This document shows positions 35,432 to 45,980 of a stretch of 54,084 nucleotides of DNA, piece by piece. The position numbers and the translations under genes were made by a program. The notes beneath the pieces are model-generated. The model did no database searches. It was not told where the DNA came from and worked only from the letters and a program-made list of their open reading frames with translations. The stretch lies in NCBI GenBank assembly GCA_022565335.1, contig JAIUMY010000009.1:1-54084 (forward strand), read 5' to 3'. Numbering within the stretch: position 1 is the first letter of the stretch; each line of letters starts with the position of its first letter. The DNA is from Opitutales bacterium (lineage in GTDB: Bacteria > Verrucomicrobiota > Verrucomicrobiia > Opitutales > T3Sed10-336).

Positions 35432-36828
35432 GGAGATAATGGAGTTTCAGGAAAACGATCAGGACCGAGGAAATTCATCTCCCTTTCGATGTAGTGGTCT
35501 TCACCGAGAATTGCGGTTAAGGTAAAGGCGAAACCTCCCTCATAATGCTCCCGATCCACATACAGGAAAAAGGGAACCACCCGCTCTTCTCCGGGCTCGA
35601 GAAGCACCGTCTGCGGACTAAGTCGCCAGCGTATAGGCTGAGACGAGGCATCGACCGCAACTTCTACCTCCCTCGGGTGATTTTCTTTGTTAATAAAGCG
35701 AACATTAAATTGGTTACGAATGGCGTCTTCCTCCAGGAAATAGGATCCTCCACCCATCCGGGTCGCACTGAAGGTTACCGGCTCCACACTGCGCAGGGAA
35801 AAGGTAAATATCGCCGCTCCCAGAAGAAACAAGGCGGTGTATAGAAAAGTTCGGGGACGAAGAATCCGACGGGCTTTTCCAGCCAGTCCATTGAGCGAAT
35901 CGTAGCGGACCAAACCACGCGGACGTTTCACGCGATCCATGATTTCGTCGCAGGCATCAACACAAGCAGCACAACCAATACACTCCATCTGCAATCCCTG
36001 CCGAATATCAATCCCGGTAGGGCAAACATCCACGCAACGACGACAGTCAATACAATCCCCGGCGTTGGGGTCAGTCACTTTTCCGCGCGGTTCACCCCGC
36101 TTCTCGTCGTAGCCGATAACAATGGAATCATCATCAATGAGGGCACTTTGCAGACGTCCATAGGGACAAATAATGATACAAAGTTGCTCGCGAAACCAAC
36201 TAAAGTTGAAATACAAAATCCCTGTCAAGATGACCATCCAGAGAAAAACCCCGGAGTTCGCCATAGGCGAGGCGGAAATCATACCATACAAGCGGGGAAT
36301 GGAGACGAAATAGGAGATAAAGATATGGGCGATGAGAAGAGCAAGCAGAAGGTAAATGCCGTGCTTGACCACCCGACGAACCACCTTCCCTGGCGTCCAA
36401 CTGGCTTGATCAAGTTGCTGCCGTTTCCTTGCATCCCCATCGATAAGACGTTCCACCCGCCGGAAAAGACCTTCTAAAAAGACCGTATGAGGGCAAGCGT
36501 AGCCACACCAGACCCGTCCCAAAATCGAAGTAACATAAAAAAGCGTAAAGGCCAAACCGGTGATCAGGAAAAAAACCAGCCAGAAATCCTGCGAGACAAA
36601 GGTGTAACCAAAGAGATGAAAGCGCCGACTACTGACATCAAGAAACACCGCAGGAGCTCCATTTACCGGGATCCAGGGCAAAATCGCATAGAGAAGAATG
36701 ATCGCGAAAAATAGAACATACCGTAACCGCGTAAACCGCCCCCGCACATCGGCTGGATGTAAAAAGCGCCGCGAACCATCGTCGCGGATACTACTCAGGG
36801 AATTTAAACTGGGGGCATGACGCGCCAT
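35428..36828 (-). CDS. ccoG: cbb3 oxidase assembly protein CcoG (polyferredoxin)
   Basis: CcoG is a membrane-bound iron-sulfur protein that reduces copper during cbb3 oxidase maturation. The 466-residue protein has N-terminal membrane helices including GYACPHTVFLEGLFRRVE. Two [4Fe-4S] motifs follow near residues 256-290 (CIDCRRCVDVCPTG and CIGCAACVDACDEIMD), each ending in a CP or CD spacing. The C-terminal Ig-like domain (from about 365) is also typical. It lies 3 bases after the ccoP stop and overlaps the downstream small gene by 4 bases, so the cluster is tightly coupled. Confidence 0.95.
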   Translation of the reverse strand: MARHAPSLNSLSSIRDDGSRRFLHPADVRGRFTRLRYVLFFAIILLYAILPWIPVNGAPAVFLDVSSRRFHLFGYTFVSQDFWLVFFLITGLAFTLFYVTSILGRVWCGYACPHTVFLEGLFRRVERLIDGDARKRQQLDQASWTPGKVVRRVVKHGIYLLLALLIAHIFISYFVSIPRLYGMISASPMANSGVFLWMVILTGILYFNFSWFREQLCIIICPYGRLQSALIDDDSIVIGYDEKRGEPRGKVTDPNAGDCIDCRRCVDVCPTGIDIRQGLQMECIGCAACVDACDEIMDRVKRPRGLVRYDSLNGLAGKARRILRPRTFLYTALFLLGAAIFTFSLRSVEPVTFSATRMGGGSYFLEEDAIRNQFNVRFINKENHPREVEVAVDASSQPIRWRLSPQTVLLEPGEERVVPFFLYVDREHYEGGFAFTLTAILGEDHYIEREMNFLGPDRFPETPLSP

Positions 36829-36831
36829 TGA

Positions 36832-37410
36832 TTAAAAATCTCCTTCTTCCGCCCTCTCCCGCAACGAGGGATTGATGGATATGACATAAGCCGTAACCTC
36901 CGCCGCACCCCGCTCTCCGATAAGACCCCGCCAGGCGGGCATCCCATTGGCCGCCCCATTGAGAACAACCTCCCGGATCTCCATGGGCGAATCACCATAT
37001 ATCCACTCGTCATCAATCAACGAAGGGAAGCCGGTCATCCCCTGCCCCTCGGCACCATGACAGGCGGCACAATGAGTTGTGAAATGGTCCCTTCCCGCGT
37101 CGACCACGGTGGGTTGTAGCGCCATTTGGAAAAGCGATTCGTTATCCGCCGCGCCTAATCCCGATTCAATGAGATATTCGGCTGCTCTCGCCTCCCGGCG
37201 TTCCAGCATCTCGGAGGGAGTCATGCCGATTTCGAAAGTATGGTAGACAAACCAATAGATGATGGAAAAAACAATACTCCCATAAAGGGTCATCAACCAC
37301 CAATTGGGCAACTTTTTATCGTATTCCTGAATCCCGTCAAAGACGTGGGGGCGGAGATTCTCCACCTCAATATCAGGACCATTCTCGGGAGGTTTAGGGG
37401 TTTCGTTCAT
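36832..37410 (-). CDS. ccoP: cbb3 oxidase subunit III, mono-haem CcoP
   Basis: CcoP passes electrons to CcoO. The 192-residue protein starts with the CcoP_N region DGIQEYDKKLPNWWL and one membrane helix, then a single cytochrome c domain with CAACH at residues 114-118. The probable distal Met is in GMPAWRG near residue 159. Standard CcoP has two haem c domains and about 300 residues, so one domain is missing here. The gene lies between ccoQ and ccoG, with 24 bases to ccoQ. Confidence 0.9.
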   Translation of the reverse strand: MNETPKPPENGPDIEVENLRPHVFDGIQEYDKKLPNWWLMTLYGSIVFSIIYWFVYHTFEIGMTPSEMLERREARAAEYLIESGLGAADNESLFQMALQPTVVDAGRDHFTTHCAACHGAEGQGMTGFPSLIDDEWIYGDSPMEIREVVLNGAANGMPAWRGLIGERGAAEVTAYVISINPSLRERAEEGDF

Positions 37411-37434
37411 GGTTATAAGGACTGGATGCGAAGG

Positions 37435-37662
37435 TTATTCGGGAGGATTTTCTTTTGGCTTATCCGGTGCCCCCGCGTCCCGCTTACGGGAAGGCTTCTG
37501 CTTCTCCTCTTCCTCCAAGGGCAGGCGGGACAAACGGTCGGCTTTCTTGCTTTTCATAAAAACCGCGCGCAACACAAAGAAGATAAAACCCAGAAAAATC
37601 AGGGTGAAGGCGATGATCGGGAACAGAATTTGCCAGTTTTCCCAGGCGACACGGCTAAACAT
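37435..37662 (-). CDS. ccoQ: cbb3 oxidase small subunit CcoQ-like
   Basis: The 75-residue protein has one membrane helix (residues about 10-33, ILFPIIAFTLIFLGFIFFVLRAV) and a charged, Lys/Glu-rich tail. CcoQ stabilises the oxidase. The position between ccoNO and ccoP is the standard one. Sequence identity in this family is low, so the call relies mainly on size, topology and place in the operon. Confidence 0.75.
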   Translation of the reverse strand: MFSRVAWENWQILFPIIAFTLIFLGFIFFVLRAVFMKSKKADRLSRLPLEEEEKQKPSRKRDAGAPDKPKENPPE

Positions 37663-37710
37663 AATTAAAATCGGTTAAAAGTTAAATAAAAGGCACATCA
37701 GGCCGGAAGT

Positions 37711-40047
<2,337 letters not shown>

Positions 40048-40067
40048 GATCAATAAAAAACGGGACG

Positions 40068-40241
40068 TCAGTTCCGGGATGAACGGTTGTTTAGGGTTAC
40101 TCCATCATCGTTCTCCAAAGGCAATAAGGATTCCCTCTCGCTGCTGCTGTATCGACGATCCGCCAGTTGATAGAGGAACAAGACGATGAAGAAACAGGCA
40201 AAAATGAGCCCTATGAAGACAGTAAGGAGAAGAACATTCAT
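40068..40241 (-). CDS. ccoS: cbb3 oxidase maturation protein CcoS-like
   Basis: CcoS is a short membrane protein required for cofactor insertion into CcoN. The 57-residue product has a helix MNVLLLTVFIGLIFACFFIV and a tail DRRYSSSERESLLPLEND, which resembles the CcoS ending after its helix. The frame stays open upstream to 40397, but those residues do not look like the family, so I start at the ATG at 40241. In proteobacteria ccoS ends the cluster, whereas here it leads it. Confidence 0.7.
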   Translation of the reverse strand: MNVLLLTVFIGLIFACFFIVLFLYQLADRRYSSSERESLLPLENDDGVTLNNRSSRN

Positions 40242-40412
40242 GAGAGAGAAATGAGGTTCATGAGCAGAAAAGAATGTAAAGAAAACGAAAGGATTAAACC
40301 ACGCGAACTTTTGCCTATATTCCGCATATCTTGTCTTTTGGTTCTTCCATTCCATCCCGAATCGCCCCACGGAAAGGAGCCAATCTATCTGGTTCACTTA
40401 TCCGAAAACACC

Positions 40413-40447
40413 AAAGCCGTACCAGGAAACCTTCCCGGTACGGCTTT
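40413..40447 (-). terminator. Hairpin terminator after the small lipoprotein gene
   Basis: AAAGCCGTACC and GGTACGGCTTT form an 11-bp perfect stem on the minus strand, 20 bases after the lipoprotein stop. The second arm ends in three T residues and the region beyond is moderately T-rich, so termination is likely but not ideal. Confidence 0.65.
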
Positions 40448-40466
40448 CGCAGAGTCTCGTAAAAGC

Positions 40467-40676
40467 TTAGTACTCGACTTCGTCGGCGGCGTCTTCCACC
40501 TCTTCGGCGGCGTCTTCAGCCGTTTCTTCGATGGCTTCACCGGTCTCTTCGGCAGCTTCGCCCGCTTCATCGAGAAGTTCATCGGCATCCTGATCACCGT
40601 TACCGCAACCGGTTAGGAGACCAAGAATGGCTACCGAGACTAAGAGTAATTTGAATAGATCTTTAATATGTTTCAT
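40467..40676 (-). CDS. Small acidic lipoprotein with four-residue repeats
   Basis: The 69-residue product has a lipoprotein signal (MKHIKDLFKLLLVSVAILGLLTGC, lipobox LLTGC with Cys24). The mature part is made almost wholly of Asp, Glu and Ala: EAGEAAEETGEAIEETAEDA continuing as AEEVEDAADEVEY. A pattern of paired acids with a small residue every three or four positions suggests an amphipathic helix. I chose the ATG at 40676, with an AAGG site just ahead. The function is unknown. It lies 226 bases ahead of ccoS on the same strand, behind its own terminator. Confidence 0.75.
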   Translation of the reverse strand: MKHIKDLFKLLLVSVAILGLLTGCGNGDQDADELLDEAGEAAEETGEAIEETAEDAAEEVEDAADEVEY

Positions 40677-40790
40677 AGACCTTAAGAAATAAGTAAGCAA
40701 AATCACTCTGACAAGGTTTTATACGAGACTTCTTTAATTTCATATAATTTTTATAATACACCCTTAGAACTATACCCTTGCGCTCTGGTA

Positions 40791-41750
40791 TCAAAACCCT
40801 TCTTGCTGCCACTGATTCAGTTGATTGCGTAAAGACCGCCATTCGGATGGGGAGAGATTCACCTTACTCGCAGAAAGGTTTTCCCGCAGCTGTTTTTGGT
40901 TGGACGCTCCTATGAGAGCCATCGAAACCCCGGGATGCCGAAGGACCCAGGCGATAGTCAATTGACTGAGAGTGATCCCCAGAGCTTCTGCGTTTTTTTG
41001 CCAGGCGCGCCGCAGTGCTCCTACCGAGGGTCGAGCCTCGACACGGAACCAAGGCAGGTGACTGCGGGCATGGCCGGGAGGTTGATGCAAATTTTCGGGT
41101 TTAGCATCGGAAAAAAGCCCCATGGCTAAAGGCGAATAGGTTATCACGGGTAAATTCCGTTTTCGGCACAACGGTAAATCACCGCCCTCAATTCGACGAT
41201 CCAAAGGGTGAAAAGGCACTTGTAAGGAATCCACGGAAACCGACAATGCCAAGGCCTTCCCAAGCTCTTTTCCGCGAAAATTTCCCAACCCGATGGCTTT
41301 GGTTTTTCCGGAATCCTTGAGGGCTTGGAGGGCTTCCAGAGATTCTTCCAAGGGGGTTCGCGGATCGGGCCAATGGATTTGGAGCAGATCCACCGTATCA
41401 ACCCGCAAACGACGGAGAGATCCTGTCAGGTCGCGATGAATCGATTCCGGACGAAGGTCGCTAAAATACCGTCCTCCGCTGGTTTTCCGAAGTCCCACCT
41501 TCGTTCCGATAAGTAAATTCTCCCGGCCGACCTCCTGCGCCCAGTCCCCCAGCAGACTCTCGGCCCGCCCCTCCCCGTAAGAGGGGGCCGAATCAAAAAA
41601 ACGAACCCCACCCTCATACGCCGTTTGAAGCAAACGCCGGGCTTCTTCGCCAATGGGACCCGGCCATTCGAGGCTTCCCCCCAGAGCCCGCGTCCCGAAG
41701 CCCAAAACGGGCACCGGGAAATCAGCCCAAGGAACACAAAAGGTTTCCAT
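40791..41750 (-). CDS. Aldo/keto reductase family oxidoreductase
   Basis: The 319-residue protein fits the NADPH-dependent aldo/keto reductase TIM barrel. The catalytic tetrad can be placed as Asp in FFDSAPSYGEGRAE near residue 52, Tyr57 in the same motif, Lys in IGTKVGL near 84 and the His in LQIHWPDPRT near 124. GLGNFRG and a C-terminal GASNQKQLREN nucleotide-binding stretch follow. The substrate is unknown. It stands alone between the lipoprotein gene and the divergent thiS cluster. Confidence 0.92.
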   Translation of the reverse strand: METFCVPWADFPVPVLGFGTRALGGSLEWPGPIGEEARRLLQTAYEGGVRFFDSAPSYGEGRAESLLGDWAQEVGRENLLIGTKVGLRKTSGGRYFSDLRPESIHRDLTGSLRRLRVDTVDLLQIHWPDPRTPLEESLEALQALKDSGKTKAIGLGNFRGKELGKALALSVSVDSLQVPFHPLDRRIEGGDLPLCRKRNLPVITYSPLAMGLFSDAKPENLHQPPGHARSHLPWFRVEARPSVGALRRAWQKNAEALGITLSQLTIAWVLRHPGVSMALIGASNQKQLRENLSASKVNLSPSEWRSLRNQLNQWQQEGF

Positions 41751-41874
41751 ACCGCCGAGCCTACGGAAATTCCAGGGTTTTGGGAATGATTAATATTCCT
41801 CCAGAAAGAAAAAACTCCAGAGATGGTTGGCCACGTGCGGGTTTAGTGTTAAAATACCTCTTAAGCTTCTAAAG

Positions 41875-42075
41875 ATGACTATTTACGCCAACGACAAAAC
41901 TTTCGCCCCCGAGGAAAATATCTCTTTGCCTGAATTTCTCGGCAACCTAGGCTACACCCCCGGCCAGGTCGTCGTCGAACTTAACGGCAAAGCCCTGACC
42001 CCCGGGGAATTGGGAAAAACCTTCTTAACCGATCAAGACCGCTTGGAAATCGTTCAAATTGTTGCGGGCGGATAA
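41875..42075 (+). CDS. thiS: Sulfur carrier protein ThiS
   Basis: ThiS is a ubiquitin-fold sulfur carrier for thiazole formation in thiamine synthesis. The 66-residue product ends in QIVAGG, the diglycine that is adenylated and thiocarboxylated. It contains VVVELNGKAL, the fold's central strand. I chose the ATG at 41875, since the upstream 16 codons are open but do not fit. No thiG, thiF or thiO is adjacent; apaG follows after 17 bases. Confidence 0.92.
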   Translation: MTIYANDKTFAPEENISLPEFLGNLGYTPGQVVVELNGKALTPGELGKTFLTDQDRLEIVQIVAGG

Positions 42076-42092
42076 TCTCCTCTCCCCTTCCC

Positions 42093-42485
42093 ATGCCCCC
42101 CGTTCCCACCAACATTCCAGGACTGAAAGCCACCGTCGACCGCGTGGTTTACCACTACGGAGGTCTGACCATGCCGCCGGGCTATCCCCACGCTTTTATT
42201 TACTTTGTGACCATTCACAACAATTCTTCCCATATCGTTATCCTTATGGGACGCAAATGGATCATCACGGAATCGAACGGCGAAACCACGGTCGTTGAAG
42301 GCGAAAAAATCGTCGGCCAGACCCCCCGCATCCACCCGGGAGACTCCTGGTCTTACAACAGTTATCATGTGACCAAAGGCAACGCCGAGGTTCATGGGTC
42401 TTATTATGGTCAGGATTGCGCGGGAAACCTTATCCGAATTCCGGTATCTCCTTTCAGCTTGGAAGTTCCCGCGCAAGGCAGTTGA
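42093..42485 (+). CDS. apaG: ApaG-domain protein
   Basis: The 130-residue protein is a single ApaG beta-sandwich: FIYFVTIHNNSSHIVILMGRKWIIT split around residues 40-58, followed by VEGEKIVGQTPRIHPGDSW and the C-terminal GSYYGQD. ApaG is linked to Co2+ tolerance and to a fold shared with Fbx3-type proteins, and its biochemical role is unclear. It lies between thiS (17 bases) and a beta-CASP nuclease gene (34 bases), likely one transcript. Confidence 0.9.
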   Translation: MPPVPTNIPGLKATVDRVVYHYGGLTMPPGYPHAFIYFVTIHNNSSHIVILMGRKWIITESNGETTVVEGEKIVGQTPRIHPGDSWSYNSYHVTKGNAEVHGSYYGQDCAGNLIRIPVSPFSLEVPAQGS

Positions 42486-42519
42486 CCCCGAGCTTCCTTT
42501 CGCTTTTGCTCGCTAACAC

Positions 42520-43878
42520 ATGAAAGTTTTAGACCTTAACCGTGACGGGGGAATCGGCGCCAATTGCCTCTCCCTCGAAATCGGCCCCTTCCATATTGTC
42601 GTTGATGCCGGGCTTCATCCCAAAAAAGCGGGACACGAAGCAATGCCCGATTTTTCCAAAATCGATGGCAAAGCCATCGACTTTTTCATCTTAACCCATT
42701 GCCATTTGGACCACTTGGGCGCCCTTCCCGTAATCCTGCGCGAACATCCGGAATCTCCGGTGCTGATGTCGATTCCCAGCACCACCCTGGCCCCAAGGAT
42801 GCTGCACAATTCCTGCAATGTCATGAAAAGACAAGGCAAGGAACAGGACATCGCCGAATATCCGCTTTTCACCCATGGGGAAATTGATTTTCTCCAAGCG
42901 CAGTTCAAGGGGATGCCGTACGGGCACACCCAGCACTTCACCAAAGGCGATGAAGAGATTCTCATCACCTTTTACTCCGCTGGCCATGTCGTTGGCGCTG
43001 GTGCGGTTTTGCTGGAATATAAGCACCGCAAGATCTTTCTCACGGGTGATGTCCTCTTTCACCGACAGCGCATTCTGAATGCTGCCGATTTTCCCGAGGA
43101 CCGTTTCGACACCGTTATTCTGGAAACCACCCGCGGGGAAACTCCGGGAGATCCGAACTTGACCCGCGAAGGGGAAGTAAAACGCCTCCTCGAAACGGTC
43201 AACCACACCCTCATCCACGGAGGCTCCGTCCTCATTCCGGTTTTTGCCTTGGGACGAATGCAGGAAGTTCTTACCCTCATCCGTGACGCCCAAGTGTCTG
43301 GTGATCTTATCAAAAGCCCCGTCTTTTGCTCCGGCCTAGGCATGGATCTGGCCAACTATTTCGACGCCATCCATCGCAAAACCGGCCTCGTCGATTTCCA
43401 GCGTAAAGTTTTGAAAGACTTAAATCTTCGCCCCTTGCCCCGCAAACTGAAACCCGGGCAAAATCCCGGGGAAAGCGGGGTTTACGTAGTCAGCAGCGGC
43501 ATGCTGGTGGAAAACACCCCTTCCTACACTGTCGCCAGTTGTGTTCTGGGCAATAGCCACAACACTATCTGTTATGTCGGCTACTGCGATCCCGATACTC
43601 CCGGCGGAAAAATGCTAGCCCAGGATAGCCACTCCGACTTTATTTTTGAAACACTCGACCTCGTGGTCCCCATGAAAGCCCGGATCGAACGCTTCGAATT
43701 GAGTGGTCATGCAGACCGCGAGGAAATTTTTGACTTTACCCTTAAAGCCCAACCGCGCGCCGTCGTTTTGACCCATGGCGATCCCGCCGCCCGCGATTGG
43801 TTTGCCAACGCCTTCCGCGAAGCACGCCCCGAGCTCAAAGTATTCGACCCGACTCCGGGTCAAATCTATACCGTCTAA
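42520..43878 (+). CDS. Beta-CASP metallo-beta-lactamase-fold nuclease
   Basis: The 452-residue protein has the MBL motif THCHLDHLGALP near residue 58, the Asp in FLTGDVLFHRQR near 180 and a beta-CASP domain. The latter shows VLIPVFALGRMQEVLTLI and the late LSGHADREEIFDF with its conserved His, then VVLTHGDP. These are features of the CPSF73/RNase J-related mRNA-processing nucleases of the KH-less bacterial type. The target RNA is unknown. A Fur-family gene follows after a 333-bp gap. Confidence 0.88.
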   Translation: MKVLDLNRDGGIGANCLSLEIGPFHIVVDAGLHPKKAGHEAMPDFSKIDGKAIDFFILTHCHLDHLGALPVILREHPESPVLMSIPSTTLAPRMLHNSCNVMKRQGKEQDIAEYPLFTHGEIDFLQAQFKGMPYGHTQHFTKGDEEILITFYSAGHVVGAGAVLLEYKHRKIFLTGDVLFHRQRILNAADFPEDRFDTVILETTRGETPGDPNLTREGEVKRLLETVNHTLIHGGSVLIPVFALGRMQEVLTLIRDAQVSGDLIKSPVFCSGLGMDLANYFDAIHRKTGLVDFQRKVLKDLNLRPLPRKLKPGQNPGESGVYVVSSGMLVENTPSYTVASCVLGNSHNTICYVGYCDPDTPGGKMLAQDSHSDFIFETLDLVVPMKARIERFELSGHADREEIFDFTLKAQPRAVVLTHGDPAARDWFANAFREARPELKVFDPTPGQIYTV

Positions 43879-44211
43879 GCAAGTCACAATTTGCGGTCAA
43901 TTAAAGCGGTAGCGGGCCTCCTCTTTACAGAGGAGACCCAGACTCCAGCCGATTACGATTATGACAGGAAAGTTTACTTTTCGACCCTGACGGCTCTCTC
44001 CTTGGCCAACACGACCCCAAGGGGCGGGAACGTTTTCTGGAGGGCCGGGCAAATCATCACAGCCTTAACCCCAACACCCAAAACAAACCTCGTCAACCTT
44101 AATGATAATGATTTTTCATTTTCAATATTGAAAGGCCTGCCCTTCTTGCTGAAGCTGGTAGCGATAGAGGCTTGCTTAATCGCGGGAAGTCCGAAACTTT
44201 TCTATTATTCT
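43879..44211 (+). other. 333-bp intergenic region upstream of the Fur-family gene
   Basis: This stretch has no credible gene. A reading frame joined to the Fur gene is open back to 43891, but the extra residues do not resemble the family. It contains a Fur-like box near 44104 and a possible small hairpin at about 43917-43935 (CCTCCTCT/AGAGGAG). I saw no riboswitch. Confidence 0.5.
44104..44122 (+). promoter_or_regulatory. Fur-box-like operator upstream of the Fur-family gene
   Basis: GATAATGATTTTTCATTTT resembles the 19-bp Fur box GATAATGATAATCATTATC, with the first 9 bases exact and the second half partly preserved. It lies about 90 bases ahead of the Fur-family ATG and would fit autoregulation or metal-responsive control. 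Confidence 0.5.
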
Positions 44212-44622
44212 ATGACCAAGCGAAAAACCAAACAACGGGAAGTTATTTTGGAAGTCCTCACCCAAGCTTCCCGACCGCTAAGTCGCGCCGAACTCCACCA
44301 AGAAACTCTCGCGCAGTTACCGGGCATTGGTTTCGCCACCGTAAGTCGAGCCGTCAATGACCTATTGGAACAAAAGGAACTGGTTCAATTGCAATACCCC
44401 GGCCAAATCAATCGCTACGAAATCGCCTCCGACACCGAGCACCCACACCTCCTCTGCGTCCGCTGTCAGAAAATCTTTGATCTCCCCGAAGGCATGCCTG
44501 AACTTACCCTCCCCAAGGTCAAAGGCTTCAAAATTGGCGGCTACGAAGTATTGTATTTTGGCCAATGCACGCAGCGCAAAACCTGCCCTCATGGCCCGAA
44601 CGGTCAAACCAGGGATTCCTGA
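44212..44622 (+). CDS. Fur-family metal-responsive transcriptional regulator
   Basis: The 136-residue protein has the winged-helix half with KQREVILEVLTQASRPLSRAEL split around residues 6-27 and TVSRAVNDLLEQKEL. It then has the metal/dimer half: EHPHLLCVRCQKIFDLPE (zinc-site CxxC) and the C-terminal GQCTQRKTCPHG. It may sense iron, zinc or peroxide, and the specific sensing residues do not settle which. I chose the ATG at 44212. The upstream box suggests self-control. It converges with the cobC gene 9 bases away. Confidence 0.9.
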   Translation: MTKRKTKQREVILEVLTQASRPLSRAELHQETLAQLPGIGFATVSRAVNDLLEQKELVQLQYPGQINRYEIASDTEHPHLLCVRCQKIFDLPEGMPELTLPKVKGFKIGGYEVLYFGQCTQRKTCPHGPNGQTRDS

Positions 44623-44631
44623 AAAATCTCC

Positions 44632-45195
44632 TTAGCTTTTCTGTAATATCCGGTCACCAGTAGGGTCCTTCCCCAGCTGAAATCTCATCACCTCCCCATA
44701 CCCAACCGGAAGACGGAAAAGATTTTCCAAAGGAATCCCAAGGAGATTCGCCCAAAGACAACGAATCGTCCCCGCATGGGTAATGATCAGGCCCTTGTGA
44801 CCAGAGGCTTGGCGCAACGATTCCAGCCAGACCCCGACTCTTCGGTTGAACGTCTCCAGACTCTCCCCTCTCGGAGGGGCAACTTTTACAAAGTTGGACA
44901 TCCAGGTATTCAACCCTTCTGCATCAATCTCATCCCACCAACAACCTTCCCAAGAGCCGAAATCCATCTCCCACAAAGCTGGCTCGAGTATTGGTCCTTT
45001 CACTTCCAAAGCCAGCGCAAGTTTGTGACAACGTTCCGCCGGGCTGCTCCAAACAGTGTCAAAAGGAAAATCGAGCTTATTCCGCAATGCCCTGACCTCT
45101 TCGGCAAAAGTGGAAGCCAGGGGGACCTCACTGCGCCCATAGCATAAGCCCTTCGGCACCGCCACCCGGGTATGTCGAACAACGGTCAACTCCAT
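44632..45195 (-). CDS. cobC: Histidine phosphatase, probable alpha-ribazole phosphatase CobC
   Basis: CobC removes the phosphate from alpha-ribazole-5'-phosphate in the lower-ligand branch of cobalamin synthesis. The 187-residue protein has the RHG-like motif VRHTRVAVPKGLCYGRSE, with the catalytic His and paired Arg, REG-like PRGESLETF and the late His in THAGTIRCL. The RHTR variant replaces the usual RHG/RHT. Its start at 45195 lies inside the end of cobS with a 10-base overlap, and cobT overlaps cobS in turn. That context supports CobC over other phosphatases. Confidence 0.88.
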   Translation of the reverse strand: MELTVVRHTRVAVPKGLCYGRSEVPLASTFAEEVRALRNKLDFPFDTVWSSPAERCHKLALALEVKGPILEPALWEMDFGSWEGCWWDEIDAEGLNTWMSNFVKVAPPRGESLETFNRRVGVWLESLRQASGHKGLIITHAGTIRCLWANLLGIPLENLFRLPVGYGEVMRFQLGKDPTGDRILQKS

Positions 45196-45980
45196 AGGGC
45201 AAGAAAGGCCAACAAACACGCAACTTCCCCCAGTTGCTGCAGAGCGCCCAGCACATCACCGGTATAGCCACCGAGTTTGGCGATGCAATAGCGCCGCACC
45301 GCCCACACCAAAATCCCCAGAGGAAGCAAAACCCCAAGCATCACCGGAAAAAACAACGCGAGCACCGCCAGGGGGAAGACACCGGTCAGGTATGCCCCCA
45401 CCACTTCCGCACGCCCCCAGGACTGGGCGATCGGCTTCGCCTTGCTCTGGGCGTCCTCACGACTATAGACACTGGTAAAAACCAGATTGGTCGCCCCCAG
45501 ACGACTCAGCGAGTGATAGGCCACGAAGATCAAAAAAACGATCCCCGGACCCTCACGTTGGACTAAAACCAACAAACCACTCAAAGCTTCATATTTGAGT
45601 AAAAACAGCAAGACGAGGGCAATCACTCCAAATGCCCCGATCCGGCTGTCCTTCATAATCTCGAGGATCTTTTCTTTCGTCCAACCGCCCCCGAATCCAT
45701 CCACCGAATCGGCAAAACCATCTTCATGGAACGCTCCCGTAATCCACACTCCCGCAGCCAACGACAACACCACCGCAAGAGGAAGCGGTAGAAACAAAAC
45801 GCTCAGCCAGAACACCGCAAAACTAAAACCACCAACCAACCAACCGATCAACGGGAAATAACGGGTCGCTTTATTGAGATCGGCAAGGTCATGCCCAACC
45901 CAGTAGGGACAGGGGATACGCGTATAAAACATAACCGCCGTTAAAAAAAGTCGTCGTTCAGTACCGAGTTTATTCTTCAT
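45186..45980 (-). CDS. cobS: Adenosylcobinamide-GDP ribazoletransferase (cobalamin synthase)
   Basis: CobS joins adenosylcobinamide-GDP to alpha-ribazole (phosphate) at the membrane, completing adenosylcobalamin. The 264-residue protein has about seven hydrophobic segments. It carries TRIPCP, TGAFHEDGFADSVDGFGGGWTKE (around residues 78-100, with its Asp-rich DGFADSVD motif) and MKDSRIGAFG. I start at the ATG at 45980, which overlaps the cobT end by 11 bases. The cobC gene overlaps downstream. Confidence 0.94.
   Translation of the reverse strand: MKNKLGTERRLFLTAVMFYTRIPCPYWVGHDLADLNKATRYFPLIGWLVGGFSFAVFWLSVLFLPLPLAVVLSLAAGVWITGAFHEDGFADSVDGFGGGWTKEKILEIMKDSRIGAFGVIALVLLFLLKYEALSGLLVLVQREGPGIVFLIFVAYHSLSRLGATNLVFTSVYSREDAQSKAKPIAQSWGRAEVVGAYLTGVFPLAVLALFFPVMLGVLLPLGILVWAVRRYCIAKLGGYTGDVLGALQQLGEVACLLAFLALWS

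Noticed and set aside
41751-41874. Possible TPP riboswitch ahead of thiS
   Set aside because: The gap is short and lacks the conserved CUGAGA and ACCUGA-type elements of the TPP aptamer.
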